A stretch of 64,000 bases of DNA from positions 106,757 through 170,756 of the forward strand of contig CASECZ010000006.1 in the NCBI GenBank assembly GCA_949286725.1, written 5' to 3'. Every line of letters begins with the position of its first letter. Within the stretch, counting starts at the first letter, position 1. A model generated the notes under the pieces. It saw only the letters and a program-made list of their open reading frames with translations, had not been told where the DNA came from and did no database searches. Below are positions 33,765 to 41,798 of this stretch, in pieces. The DNA comes from an uncultured Clostridia bacterium (GTDB lineage Bacteria > Bacillota > Clostridia > Christensenellales > CAG-917). Both the position numbers and the translations under genes were made by a program.

Positions 33765-35483
33765 TCACTTTCCCGATGCGGATTTTGCCGCTTTTTCGGC
33801 GGCTTTTTTGTAGTTTGCAGCCCAAAGTTTCATCTCTTTGGCGTGAGGTACGGCGTGCGTCGAATAGTCGTTGCCGCCGATGAGCCGCGCGATTTCGTCG
33901 GTATCGTCTTCGAGCAAGGTTATGTGTGTCAGGGTTTTTCCGTCCGTGACGCCTTTTTCGATGAGATAATGGCTGTCTGCCATTGCGGCGAGACTGGGCA
34001 TGTGAGTGACGGAAATCACCTGACGGTTGCGAGAGATGTTGCACATCTTTTCGGCAACGACGGCAGAGATATGCCCCGAAATGCCCGTGTCGATTTCGTC
34101 GAATACCATCGTGCCTATGCTGTCAGCCTCTGCGACGATGTTTTTGAGTGCCAGCATGAAACGCGACATTTCGCCACCCGAAATGATTTTTGCAAGCGGT
34201 TTCAGAGGTTCGCCCACGTTGGGCGAAATGAGAAATTCCACGCTGTCGCCGCCGTTCTCGCCCACGTTGTCGGCGGTGTAATCGGAGACGATGTAGACCT
34301 TGAACGTCGTTCCGCCCATTCCCAGGTCTTTGAGTTCCTTTGTTATGGACTTTTCGAAGGATGCGGCGGTCGCGGCGCGGAGTTTGCCGAGGTTTTCTGC
34401 TTCGGCGCTCAGTTTCTTTGCCGCCGCCGATATGAGATTTTCCAGTTCGGCGACGCGTTCGGCGGCGTTTTCCAGCGTGTCGGCTTCTTCGGTCGCCCGC
34501 TCGTAAAACGCCATGACTTTTTCGTAACTGCCGCCGTATTTTCGGTTGATGTTGCGCACCAGTTCCAGCCTCTCTTCGACGGCGTCCGCGCTCTTTGCGT
34601 CGAAATCCAGTTCGCGCACCATATCGGAAACCGTTTCGGAGATGTCGGATATCTCGTATTTGGCGCTTTCGAGTCTGTCGCCGAGAGCGGCGATTCTGTC
34701 GTCGTAATCGGCAACGGTGTTAAGGTTCGCCGCCGCGGATTTGATGCTTCCCGTCACGGAGGACCCGTCGTAGCCGTCCAACAGATTTTGGGCGGTCGTA
34801 AGCGCGGTCAGGATTTTTTCCATGTTGCGGATGCGTTTGCGCTTGTCGAGCAATTCGTCTTCCTCGCCTTCTTTGAGGTCCGCACGGGAAATTTCTTCAA
34901 TCTGAAAACGCAATATGTCGAGTTTTCTTTCGCGCTCGCTTTCGTCGCCGAAACGCGCGTATTCGTTTTTGAGTCGCACGTATTCGGAGTGTGCTTCCGC
35001 CACTTTCTTTTTGCTTTGCGCCAGTTTTTCGCCGCCCATACCGTCCAGCAGAACGATATGATTCGCGACTTTCATCAGCGACTGGTGCTCGTGCTGACCG
35101 TGAATGTCGACAAGCAGTTCGGTAAGCCCTTTCAGCGTGGACAAAGTGGTGATTTTGCCGTTGATTCTGCACTCGTTTTTGCCTTCGACGGTCATTTTGC
35201 GGCGTATGACGAGGATTTCCTCCGCGTCAATGCCGAGGTCTTCCATATAGGTTTTTACCGCAGGAGTGAGATAATCCGAAAACACGGTTTCGACGGACGC
35301 CTCGTCCGTGCCGTAACGAATGAGCGATTTGTCCGCACGTTCGCCGAGAACGAAATTCAGAGAGTCTATGACGATTGATTTACCCGCGCCGGTTTCGCCG
35401 CTCAGAATGTTGAGCCCGTCACCGAGAGCGAGCTCCGTCTTTTCTATCAATGCTATGTTCCGAACAGTGAGCGTCGAAATCAT
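33765..35483 (-). CDS. recN: DNA repair protein RecN
   Basis: RecN is an SMC-like ATPase that acts early in double-strand-break repair. Walker A GETGAGKS is at residues 29-36. Two long coiled-coil arms (about 150-370) flank a hinge, and the C-terminal head has the signature ISGGEMSRFMLALK and Walker B MVFDEIDTGISG. The 572-aa length is usual. Its ATG overlaps the last base of the argR stop. The order tlyA-nadK-argR-recN is conserved in Bacillota. Confidence 0.96.
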   Translation of the reverse strand: MISTLTVRNIALIEKTELALGDGLNILSGETGAGKSIVIDSLNFVLGERADKSLIRYGTDEASVETVFSDYLTPAVKTYMEDLGIDAEEILVIRRKMTVEGKNECRINGKITTLSTLKGLTELLVDIHGQHEHQSLMKVANHIVLLDGMGGEKLAQSKKKVAEAHSEYVRLKNEYARFGDESERERKLDILRFQIEEISRADLKEGEEDELLDKRKRIRNMEKILTALTTAQNLLDGYDGSSVTGSIKSAAANLNTVADYDDRIAALGDRLESAKYEISDISETVSDMVRELDFDAKSADAVEERLELVRNINRKYGGSYEKVMAFYERATEEADTLENAAERVAELENLISAAAKKLSAEAENLGKLRAATAASFEKSITKELKDLGMGGTTFKVYIVSDYTADNVGENGGDSVEFLISPNVGEPLKPLAKIISGGEMSRFMLALKNIVAEADSIGTMVFDEIDTGISGHISAVVAEKMCNISRNRQVISVTHMPSLAAMADSHYLIEKGVTDGKTLTHITLLEDDTDEIARLIGGNDYSTHAVPHAKEMKLWAANYKKAAEKAAKSASGK

Positions 35484-35935
35484 TATTGAAGAATGTCCTC
35501 CAACTTGTCGGCAACGTAACGGGTGTTGTCGATGCTGTCAACGGCGACGAAAATCGTGTTGTCTCCGGCGATGACACCGAGTATGCAGTCGAGATTCAGT
35601 CTGTCGATGGTCTCGGCAGCGGCGTTAGCCGCGCCTGTTTCCGTCTTGACGACAACGAGATTCTCTGCCGACCTTATGGACAAAACGGTGTTGCGGAATA
35701 TGCTGAGAAAACGCTCGGAAGTGTTGTCTTTGGGCTGTTGCGCGGCGTATTTGTACTTTTTGCCGTCCGACGCCATCGTCTTTATTATGCCCATATCCTT
35801 GATGTCGCGCGATACGGTCGCCTGCGTCACGTTAAAACCTTCGTCGCGGAGTTTTGCGACGAGCTCTTCCTGAGTGTCGATATTGTGTTTGGCAATGAGT
35901 TCGAGTATTTTAAGCTGACGAGCTTCTCTTCCCAT
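35483..35935 (-). CDS. argR: Arginine repressor ArgR/AhrC
   Basis: ArgR is a hexameric arginine-dependent regulator of arginine metabolism. The N-terminal winged helix (residues 7-60, containing VTQATVSRDIKDMGI) binds ARG boxes. The C-terminal oligomerisation and arginine-binding domain has GAANAAAETIDRLNLDCILGVIAGDNT-type residues, including the Asp-Asn ligand region. The 150-aa length is normal. No arginine biosynthesis gene lies in this window; the coupling to recN is structural and conserved. Confidence 0.94.
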   Translation of the reverse strand: MGREARQLKILELIAKHNIDTQEELVAKLRDEGFNVTQATVSRDIKDMGIIKTMASDGKKYKYAAQQPKDNTSERFLSIFRNTVLSIRSAENLVVVKTETGAANAAAETIDRLNLDCILGVIAGDNTIFVAVDSIDNTRYVADKLEDILQ

Positions 35936-35944
35936 ACGTTCTCC

Positions 35945-36742
35945 TTACGGTGTAGTCCCCCACCTGTTCATTTTGTCCAGCAGTTTTTCGTAGAATCCGT
36001 CGCCGTTTTCGCAGATAAAAGCGGCGTAAACGGAGGATTTGGATATCATAATGACGGAATTTTCGGCAAGTTCGGCAACGATTTTGCCGTCGACGACGAG
36101 ATTTGCGCTCTCTTCCGCCGAAAGTTCCAGCCGTATTTCCGCGTCGCCGCCCACGACTAGAGGACGGGAATGAAGCGTATGCGGACATACGGGATTGACG
36201 ACGATTGCGTCGAGGTCCGGTGCGATTACGGGGCCGCCCGCCGAAAGCGAATATGCGGTGGAACCCGTAGGCGTGGCGACGATGACGCCGTCGCTGCGGT
36301 ACGAATCGGAGAAATGACCGTTGACGTAAAGGCTGACCGTAACGGGACGCGACCCCGCACTTTTGAGCACAACGTCGTTGAGCGCGAGGAAATTGCCCTT
36401 GACGGTCTTGCATTCCAGCAGCATTTTGCGGTGCAATTCGCCGTGTTCGAGCGCGTCGGCTATGCGTTCGGGAGATTCGCCCGCCTCGAATTGAGTGAGA
36501 AAACCGAGGTTGCCGAGATTTACGCCCACAACGGGAATGCCGACTTTCGCGGCTTTGACTGCGGCGTCCAGCATAGTGCCGTCGCCGCCGAACACGAGAA
36601 GTCTTTGACAATCGGCGGGAATGTTGCCGTCGGCGGAGATTTCGACAATATCGAAGCCGCCCTCTTTGGCAAGAGCGTCGATTAAACTTTTGCGTGCGGG
36701 ATTGTCCATCAAAGTGGACTTTGTAAGTGTTGCGATTTTCAT
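35945..36742 (-). CDS. nadK: NAD kinase
   Basis: NadK makes NADP from NAD and ATP. Family motifs visible are FGGDGTML (GGDGT), GVNLGNLGFLTQFE, PTGSTAYSLSAGGPVI and NPVCPHTLHSRPLVV. The 265-aa protein is of usual size for Gram-positive NadK. It has its own promoter (-10 at 36763-36768) although upstream transcription from tlyA may also reach it. argR follows by 9 bp. Confidence 0.95.
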   Translation of the reverse strand: MKIATLTKSTLMDNPARKSLIDALAKEGGFDIVEISADGNIPADCQRLLVFGGDGTMLDAAVKAAKVGIPVVGVNLGNLGFLTQFEAGESPERIADALEHGELHRKMLLECKTVKGNFLALNDVVLKSAGSRPVTVSLYVNGHFSDSYRSDGVIVATPTGSTAYSLSAGGPVIAPDLDAIVVNPVCPHTLHSRPLVVGGDAEIRLELSAEESANLVVDGKIVAELAENSVIMISKSSVYAAFICENGDGFYEKLLDKMNRWGTTP

Positions 36743-36762
36743 AATCCGTACCGTTGTCGATA

Positions 36763-36791
36763 ATTATACAATGTATAAAATCAGATTTCAA
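36763..36791 (-). promoter_or_regulatory. Promoter of nadK-argR-recN
   Basis: On the minus strand TTGAAA (36786-36791), a 17-bp spacer and TATAAT (36763-36768) lie about 20 bp before the nadK start. The 189-bp gap to tlyA is A/T-rich and has no other clear feature. Confidence 0.75.
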
Positions 36792-36931
36792 GTGAATGAG
36801 ATAAACTTTTGAATTTTATTTATAAAACAATACACAAAAACGGGTATTTATGCAAAAATATGTATAAAAATTGTGTGATTTCGATTCTGTATGCAACGAA
36901 ATTCAAAATTATATATCGTGTTTTTCGCAAT

Positions 36932-37639
36932 CTATTTGGATAACAGGAGAAGATACTCCACGTTTTTGTCTGCATAATAAACGGGCGCTTCGGTTTCCGC
37001 GACTGCCCTCAGCCCGTTTTCGAACGCATAACTTTTCACGCTCTCCACCGCTTTCAGTCTGTCTTTGGGGTCTGTGACAATTCCTTTCTTGTTAAGAGCT
37101 TTTTTGCCGCACTCGAACTGCGGTTTTACCAGCACCACAGCCTTGCCGTCGTCTGCTAGCAATGCGGATACGGCGGGAAGTATGTATTGCAAAGATATGA
37201 AGCTGACGTCCGCGCAGATGAACCCGAACTTCTCGTCAAGGTCGAGCTCGCGCGCATTGGCACGCAAAAACGTGACCCTCGGGTCGGATAAAATCCTTTC
37301 GGGCAACGCGCATTCGGCAACGTCCACGGCAAGTATTTTCGCCGCGCCTTTGCGCAGCAGACAGTCGGTGAAACCGCCGTTGGAGCAACCGATATCCAGA
37401 CAACTGCGCCCCGTAACGTCCGTTCCGAAATCGTCCAAAGCCTTTTGAAGTTTGTATGCACCCTGCGAAGCGAAATCGTCGTCCGACAAAATCTCCGTGA
37501 CGTCCCCGTCGGAAACATCCGCGGAGGGTTTGAACACGGGCGCGCCGTTCAACAAAACCTGCCCTTTCAAAATCAGGTTTTCGGCGTACGTGCGCGAGCG
37601 GAGATTGAATTTTTGTTGGATGTACTTGTCAATTCTCAT
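36932..37639 (-). CDS. tlyA: TlyA-family rRNA (cytidine-2'-O)-methyltransferase
   Basis: The 235-aa protein has an N-terminal S4 RNA-binding domain (residues 1-60, MRIDKYIQQKFNLRSR..) followed by an FtsJ-like SAM methyltransferase. The methyltransferase shows CLDIGCSNGGFTDCLL, ADVSFISL and VLVKPQFE. Family members methylate 2'-OH positions in 16S/23S rRNA; they are often annotated haemolysin. The start is the ATG at 37639, overlapping the oapA 3' end by 11 bases; a longer frame inside oapA is rejected. The neighbourhood (nadK, argR, recN) is the standard one. Confidence 0.93.
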   Translation of the reverse strand: MRIDKYIQQKFNLRSRTYAENLILKGQVLLNGAPVFKPSADVSDGDVTEILSDDDFASQGAYKLQKALDDFGTDVTGRSCLDIGCSNGGFTDCLLRKGAAKILAVDVAECALPERILSDPRVTFLRANARELDLDEKFGFICADVSFISLQYILPAVSALLADDGKAVVLVKPQFECGKKALNKKGIVTDPKDRLKAVESVKSYAFENGLRAVAETEAPVYYADKNVEYLLLLSK

Positions 37640-38591
37640 CTTGCGGCGGTAAATTCGCGTCGATGTTGTCAGTGTTCGACGTTTCGGGTTCGGGTGCGAC
37701 CTCATTTTTGAGGACGGGTTCGACCTTCTGCGCGTTTTGTTCGGCGCGCACTTTTTCGGGTTTTATGCTCTTTCCTTTCTGTGCGGACTGCTTTTTGCGA
37801 GGCGTCGCCGCGTGGTCGTTGGCTGCCGTCGCGTCGGCTTTTTCGGCTTCGGCACGCTCGGCGTTTTCGTATTTCTTGCGCTTTTCGGCTTGTTTCTTTT
37901 TGCGTCTGCGTTCTTCGGGATGGAAGATGCCGATAACGCGCGCTACGAACATGACGAACTCTTTGGAGTTCGATATGGCTATGTTTTTGAGGAAGGCTTT
38001 GCCGCCTATCGTGAGTGCCGATATGATACTGGACATGCCGATTGTCAGCCAGCGTTGCCAGCTTTCGTCCAGCGTCATCATGAGCTTGACCACGATTGCC
38101 GCGCCGCACGCACCCGAAATTATGCCAAAAATGTCGCCGATGACGTCGTTACAGACGTTGGCGACTTTCTCGTTGTTTTTCACCAGCCACATTGCCGTCT
38201 TTGCGCCGTAAACCTTTTTGGACGCCATGGAAACAATGGGCGTTATGTCGCACGAAGTGACCGCAACGCCTATGCCGTCGAAAAGTATGCTCGCCGTTAT
38301 CAGAAAGAGCAAAAGTATAACGGTGACGATGATGTTGTCGGCAGAGGATGTTATCTCGGTGAGAAAACTTATGAAAGCGGACAAAAACAGGGTTACGATT
38401 GTGATTTTGAGCGCCCACAGATTGCGTTTTTTTCTGGGTTTGCTCTTGGAAGCAGAGGGTTTTGCGTCCTGGTCGGGGCGTTGTTCGCCGGGTTTGACGT
38501 CACCGACGTCGTGTGATGCGTCATCGGAAAAAACCGCCGCACTCGTGCGGCGGATTGAGTCGTCTGGCAATTGCGACTTTTTGTCGGTCAA
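37629..38591 (-). CDS. oapA: OLE-associated membrane protein OapA
   Basis: The protein has 320 aa with a charged N-terminal arm (1-58) and four predicted membrane helices at about 60-80, 86-112, 150-171 and 181-203. A Lys/Ala/Glu-rich C-terminal tail follows (from 225). The loops contain DGIGVAVTSCDITPIVSMAS, KKVYGAKTAMWLVKN and VCNDVIGDIFGIISG, which I recognise as the conserved core of OapA, the protein that carries OLE RNA to the membrane. It starts at TTG (38591) with a strong GGGGAGGAG site. It lies directly downstream of the OLE RNA and upstream of tlyA, the neighbourhood reported for OLE loci. The long basic tail looks longer than in the Bacillus form. Confidence 0.85.
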   Translation of the reverse strand: MTDKKSQLPDDSIRRTSAAVFSDDASHDVGDVKPGEQRPDQDAKPSASKSKPRKKRNLWALKITIVTLFLSAFISFLTEITSSADNIIVTVILLLFLITASILFDGIGVAVTSCDITPIVSMASKKVYGAKTAMWLVKNNEKVANVCNDVIGDIFGIISGACGAAIVVKLMMTLDESWQRWLTIGMSSIISALTIGGKAFLKNIAISNSKEFVMFVARVIGIFHPEERRRKKKQAEKRKKYENAERAEAEKADATAANDHAATPRKKQSAQKGKSIKPEKVRAEQNAQKVEPVLKNEVAPEPETSNTDNIDANLPPQDEN

Positions 38592-38667
38592 ACTGCTCCT
38601 CCCCTTCGCTTTACGAAGTTATTTGTCGGCAAAACGCATAGCGTTTTATACCGTAAGTAGTCATAAT

Positions 38668-39068
38668 ATGCTGGCGGCAGCCTGAGTAAACCTTGCCGCC
38701 TTGTGGAGTCGGACGCAGGTTTACTGCCTGCCCGATTTTTCGGATAACCGAATTGAGTTTTCGGCAAACATGTGTTGCATTACGCCGATATTGGTTGTGA
38801 TATGCTGGCGGCAGCCTGAGTAAACCTTGCGCCTTGTGGAGTCGGACGCAGGTTTACTGCCTGCCCGATTTTTCGGATAACCGAATTGAGTTTTCGGCAA
38901 ATATGTGTTGCATTATGCCGATATTGGTTGTGACATGCTGGCGGCAGCCTGAGTAAACCTTGCCGCCTTGTGGAGTCGGACGCAGGTTTACTGCCTGCCC
39001 GATTTTTCGGATAACCGAATAGAGTTTTCGGCAAATATGTGTTGCATTACGCCGATATTGGTTGTGAC
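38668..39068 (-). repeat. Three 133-134-bp tandem repeats between OLE RNA and oapA
   Basis: Units start at 38668, 38802 and 38935 (+ strand numbering), with a fourth partial core at 39069-39100 that is the 3' end of the OLE RNA itself. Copies are nearly identical. In the transcribed (minus) sense each unit carries AGTAAACCT pairing with AGGTTTACT (38717-38725 with 38685-38693 in the first unit), flanked by GGCAG/CTGCC. Each forms a strong hairpin and ends in CTGCCGCCAGC, the strand that can close the OLE fold. No U-run is present, so read-through into oapA is expected. Confidence 0.88.
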
Positions 39069-39649
39069 ATGCTGGCGGCAGCCTGAGTAAACCTTGCGCC
39101 ATCAGGTTCGGTAGGCTTTCCCCCTGCGGAAACTCGTCGTCGCCGTCCGAGACGTTTCCGATTACACCGCAGGATGCAGGGTTTCCCTCTGCACAACCGA
39201 ATCGCCACTTAGAGCACACTATAATCCCCAAGCTGCCTCGAAGAACAGTCTAGAAGATTTCCTTGACAATTTCCGTCCGCCCTAATCCTTTTTTGCAGAC
39301 AACATTTCGAGAGGCAATCGTCGGGATCGGTTGGCCAACCGATCGGGACGTAGTTCCTCAGTCCCTGAAAATCCACTCAAGGCAGGCTACACTGCACACA
39401 GCGTTTGAGCACCGCATAGCAGGTTTAACCCCGTTCAGTAGAAAGAAACCACCGAGACGGGTCTCCACGACAAGCGGGACGTAGTTCGTATGCCGTTACG
39501 AAGCGCCCGAATGTCTTAACTCCCAGCAACAGCCCCGATTTGGGCAATCAAAGCCATCACCAGAAACTTCATCGATATGCCCTTTGGCGATATTTTACCC
39601 CCGCCTTCGGGTCGGCGAAAACTGACTAGAATACTGCGCCAGCACGGAT
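39069..39649 (-). ncRNA. OLE RNA (ornate, large, extremophilic RNA)
   Basis: This is a non-coding RNA of about 580 nt, close to the ~600 nt of the OLE family. The supports are synteny (immediately upstream of oapA, then tlyA-nadK-argR-recN) and no open frame. A perfect TTGACA/TATAAT promoter starts it at about 39649. A closing helix joins its ends: GCTGGCGCAG (39643-39634) pairs with CTGCCGCCAGC (39081-39071) with one bulge. Inside are a 20-nt perfect palindrome (39325-39344) and a duplicated 13-nt motif (39344-39356 and 39475-39487). A UGAUG box near the 5' side (39555-39559) could be part of a kink-turn. In other bacteria OLE binds OapA at the membrane and contributes to stress tolerance. 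I did not align it to the family model. Confidence 0.85.
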
Positions 39650-39655
39650 ATATAT

Positions 39656-39683
39656 ATTATACGCAAGAAATATGAAATGTCAA
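39656..39683 (-). promoter_or_regulatory. Consensus promoter of the OLE RNA
   Basis: On the minus strand the perfect -35 TTGACA (39678-39683), a 16-bp spacer and the perfect -10 TATAAT (39656-39661) predict a start at about 39649. It is the best match to consensus in this window, fitting an abundant RNA. Confidence 0.88.
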
Positions 39684-39788
39684 CGAACGCGCGAAAATGG
39701 CGTGAAATGCGCATTCCGTTGCGGCAAAAAGCGGCAAACAGCCCTGCAAAACGATAAAATCGAGGAACGGAGAGAGCGAGAGAACTTG

Positions 39789-41792
39789 TCAGCTGTCCAG
39801 CGTTACGCGCACCACTTTTTCCGCAAAAGCGGAATAAACGGAAGGTGCGAATTTGTCGGCAAAGTATGTCGTGACAAACGCTTTGAAATCTTCGTCGAGA
39901 TTTTTTGCCGCGCGCAGAACGTCGGGCGTCAACGGAAGTCCGAGTGCGGGTGTTGCCGTCGTGCCGCTCTGGTGCGTGCCGAGCAAATCGCCCGCACCGC
40001 GCGTTTCGAAGTCGTGTTCGGCAATCTGCGTTCCGTCCGAGAAATCGACAAGTGTTTTGAGCCGCTGCAACGCTTTTTCTGTGCAGGACCGTGCGTGCAG
40101 GAAACAGTACGCTTCCGCTCCGTCTCTGCCCACTCTGCCGCGCAACTGATGAAGGGACGCAAGCCCGAAACGGTCGGCGGAGAGAACGCACATTATTCGC
40201 GCCGACGTATCGACGCCCACCTCGACGACCGAAGTCGCAATCAGAAGTTTGATTTTTCCTATGGAAAAATCGGTCATAACTCTTTCTTTTTCTTCGCCGC
40301 TCATTCTGCCGTGCAGGACGCGGTAATCCGTGCCGTATAAACGTGCGGCATGCTCCTTGACGAAGCTCTCGACCGAAAGCGTTTCGAACCCTTCGCTGTC
40401 GCGTATTGCGGGACATACGATGAACGCCTGAACGCCGTTTTTGCATTGTTCCGACACATAAGACAGCATATCGTCCAGTTTGTTGTCAGTGATTATGCGG
40501 GTTTTGACGTTGAAAGCGGCATCGGCTCTGCGCTCGATGTGCGAAACGGCAATATCGTCGTAAAACGCGAGCGCAAGCGAGCGCGGAATGGGCGTCGCGG
40601 TGAGCGTGAGGACATCCTGTGCCCCGCGGTTTTGCAGTTCCGCCCTTTCGTTGACGCCGAAACGGTGTTGTTCGTCTATGACGGCAAGGGTAAGGTCGCG
40701 GTAACGCACACGGTCGGAAATGAGGGATTGTGTGCCGAAAATAACGGAAATGTCGCCATTGCCCACGCCGTGCAGAATTTCCTTCGCCCTGTCGGCGGGT
40801 GTTGACGACGTGAGCAACGCCGCGCGTATGCCCGTCTTTTCGGCAATGGGTGCGAATTTGCGCGCGTGCTGTTCGGCAAGTATTTCCGTCGGCGCCATAA
40901 CCGCGCATTGATGCCCTGCGCGCGCCGCGCAGAATGCCGCGAAAAACGCCGTGAGCGTTTTGCCCGAACCTACGTCGCCGCTGACAATCCTCGACATGTT
41001 TCTGTCCGAAGTCAGGTCTCCCGCGATGTCTTCGAATGCCTTGCATTGTGTGACGCTCGGTGTTACCGAAAGTGAATTTTTGTAGTCTTGTATTATCGAA
41101 TTGTCGATTTTATAGAATACTTTTCGGTGTGAATCCCCTCTTTTTACGGTGTTTTTGTAGATTTTGATTGCCGTGGCGACATCATAGCAAGCAAGTGCGC
41201 GCACGCCCTGCTCTGCCTCTTCCAATGTTGATGGGAAGTGTACTTTGCGCAAATCCTCGGCAAGTGTTTTTATGTTTCCGTCGCCTTCCGACCACATGTC
41301 TTCGAGAGCGCATTTGATGATTTTGGAAAAGGAAGACCTGCCTATCAACCCTTTGAGCGGATAGACGGGAATGATGCCGTTTAGATTGCGCACGTTGTCC
41401 GCGGCTTCGAAAGCTGGGTTGGTCAGCACTGCTTCGCCTTGCGCCGTTTTGCCCAGAAAGCGGAATATTCTGCCCGTCTGGAAAGACGCACGGTAGTAGG
41501 GTTGATTGAAAAAGACGGCTTTGAATGTCGTGCGTCTGGGGTCGAGAGTGTCTTTCAGGGTGACGGAAAAACTCCTGGTGCCGCGTTTGGACGGCTCTGT
41601 TGCCGACACCGTTTCGCCTTCGAAGAGGCACAACTGCCCCGCTTCCGCTTCGAGTACGGGGGTCGGCGTTTTCGGGTCGATGTATTTCGAGGGAATGAAA
41701 AAGAGCAACTCTTCGGGAGTGGTTATGCCGAGCTCTTCGAGATGTCCGAGCGTCGCTTTGCCTACTCCTTTGATTGCTCCCAGTTCTTTCAT
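39789..41792 (-). CDS. recG: ATP-dependent DNA helicase RecG
   Basis: RecG reverses stalled forks and remodels branched DNA. The 667-aa protein has the N-terminal wedge domain (GAIKGVGKATLGHLEELGI at the start) and the SF2 helicase core. Motifs visible are Walker A GDVGSGKT, APTEILAEQHA, the DEQH box (VIDEQHRFGV), TLTATPIPRSLAL and QLRGRVGRD. Length is normal. It starts 6 bp after fakA. In Bacillus an sda operon separates these genes; it is absent here. Confidence 0.96.
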   Translation of the reverse strand: MKELGAIKGVGKATLGHLEELGITTPEELLFFIPSKYIDPKTPTPVLEAEAGQLCLFEGETVSATEPSKRGTRSFSVTLKDTLDPRRTTFKAVFFNQPYYRASFQTGRIFRFLGKTAQGEAVLTNPAFEAADNVRNLNGIIPVYPLKGLIGRSSFSKIIKCALEDMWSEGDGNIKTLAEDLRKVHFPSTLEEAEQGVRALACYDVATAIKIYKNTVKRGDSHRKVFYKIDNSIIQDYKNSLSVTPSVTQCKAFEDIAGDLTSDRNMSRIVSGDVGSGKTLTAFFAAFCAARAGHQCAVMAPTEILAEQHARKFAPIAEKTGIRAALLTSSTPADRAKEILHGVGNGDISVIFGTQSLISDRVRYRDLTLAVIDEQHRFGVNERAELQNRGAQDVLTLTATPIPRSLALAFYDDIAVSHIERRADAAFNVKTRIITDNKLDDMLSYVSEQCKNGVQAFIVCPAIRDSEGFETLSVESFVKEHAARLYGTDYRVLHGRMSGEEKERVMTDFSIGKIKLLIATSVVEVGVDTSARIMCVLSADRFGLASLHQLRGRVGRDGAEAYCFLHARSCTEKALQRLKTLVDFSDGTQIAEHDFETRGAGDLLGTHQSGTTATPALGLPLTPDVLRAAKNLDEDFKAFVTTYFADKFAPSVYSAFAEKVVRVTLDS

Positions 41793-41798
41793 TGCAGA

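Noticed and set aside
38668..39100. Regularly spaced repeats as a CRISPR array
   Set aside because: The unit is 133-134 bp and nearly identical throughout, with no short repeat/unique spacer alternation; it duplicates the 3' end of the adjacent OLE RNA.
38780..39231. Short minus-strand frames across the repeats, as genes
   Set aside because: They are repeated readings of the same tandem unit, lie inside the structured RNA and its repeats, and lack ribosome sites.
39100..39649. tmRNA, group II intron or rRNA fragment
   Set aside because: No tmRNA tag frame or tRNA-like ends, no intron domain V signature and no rRNA match that I recognise; synteny with oapA fits OLE.
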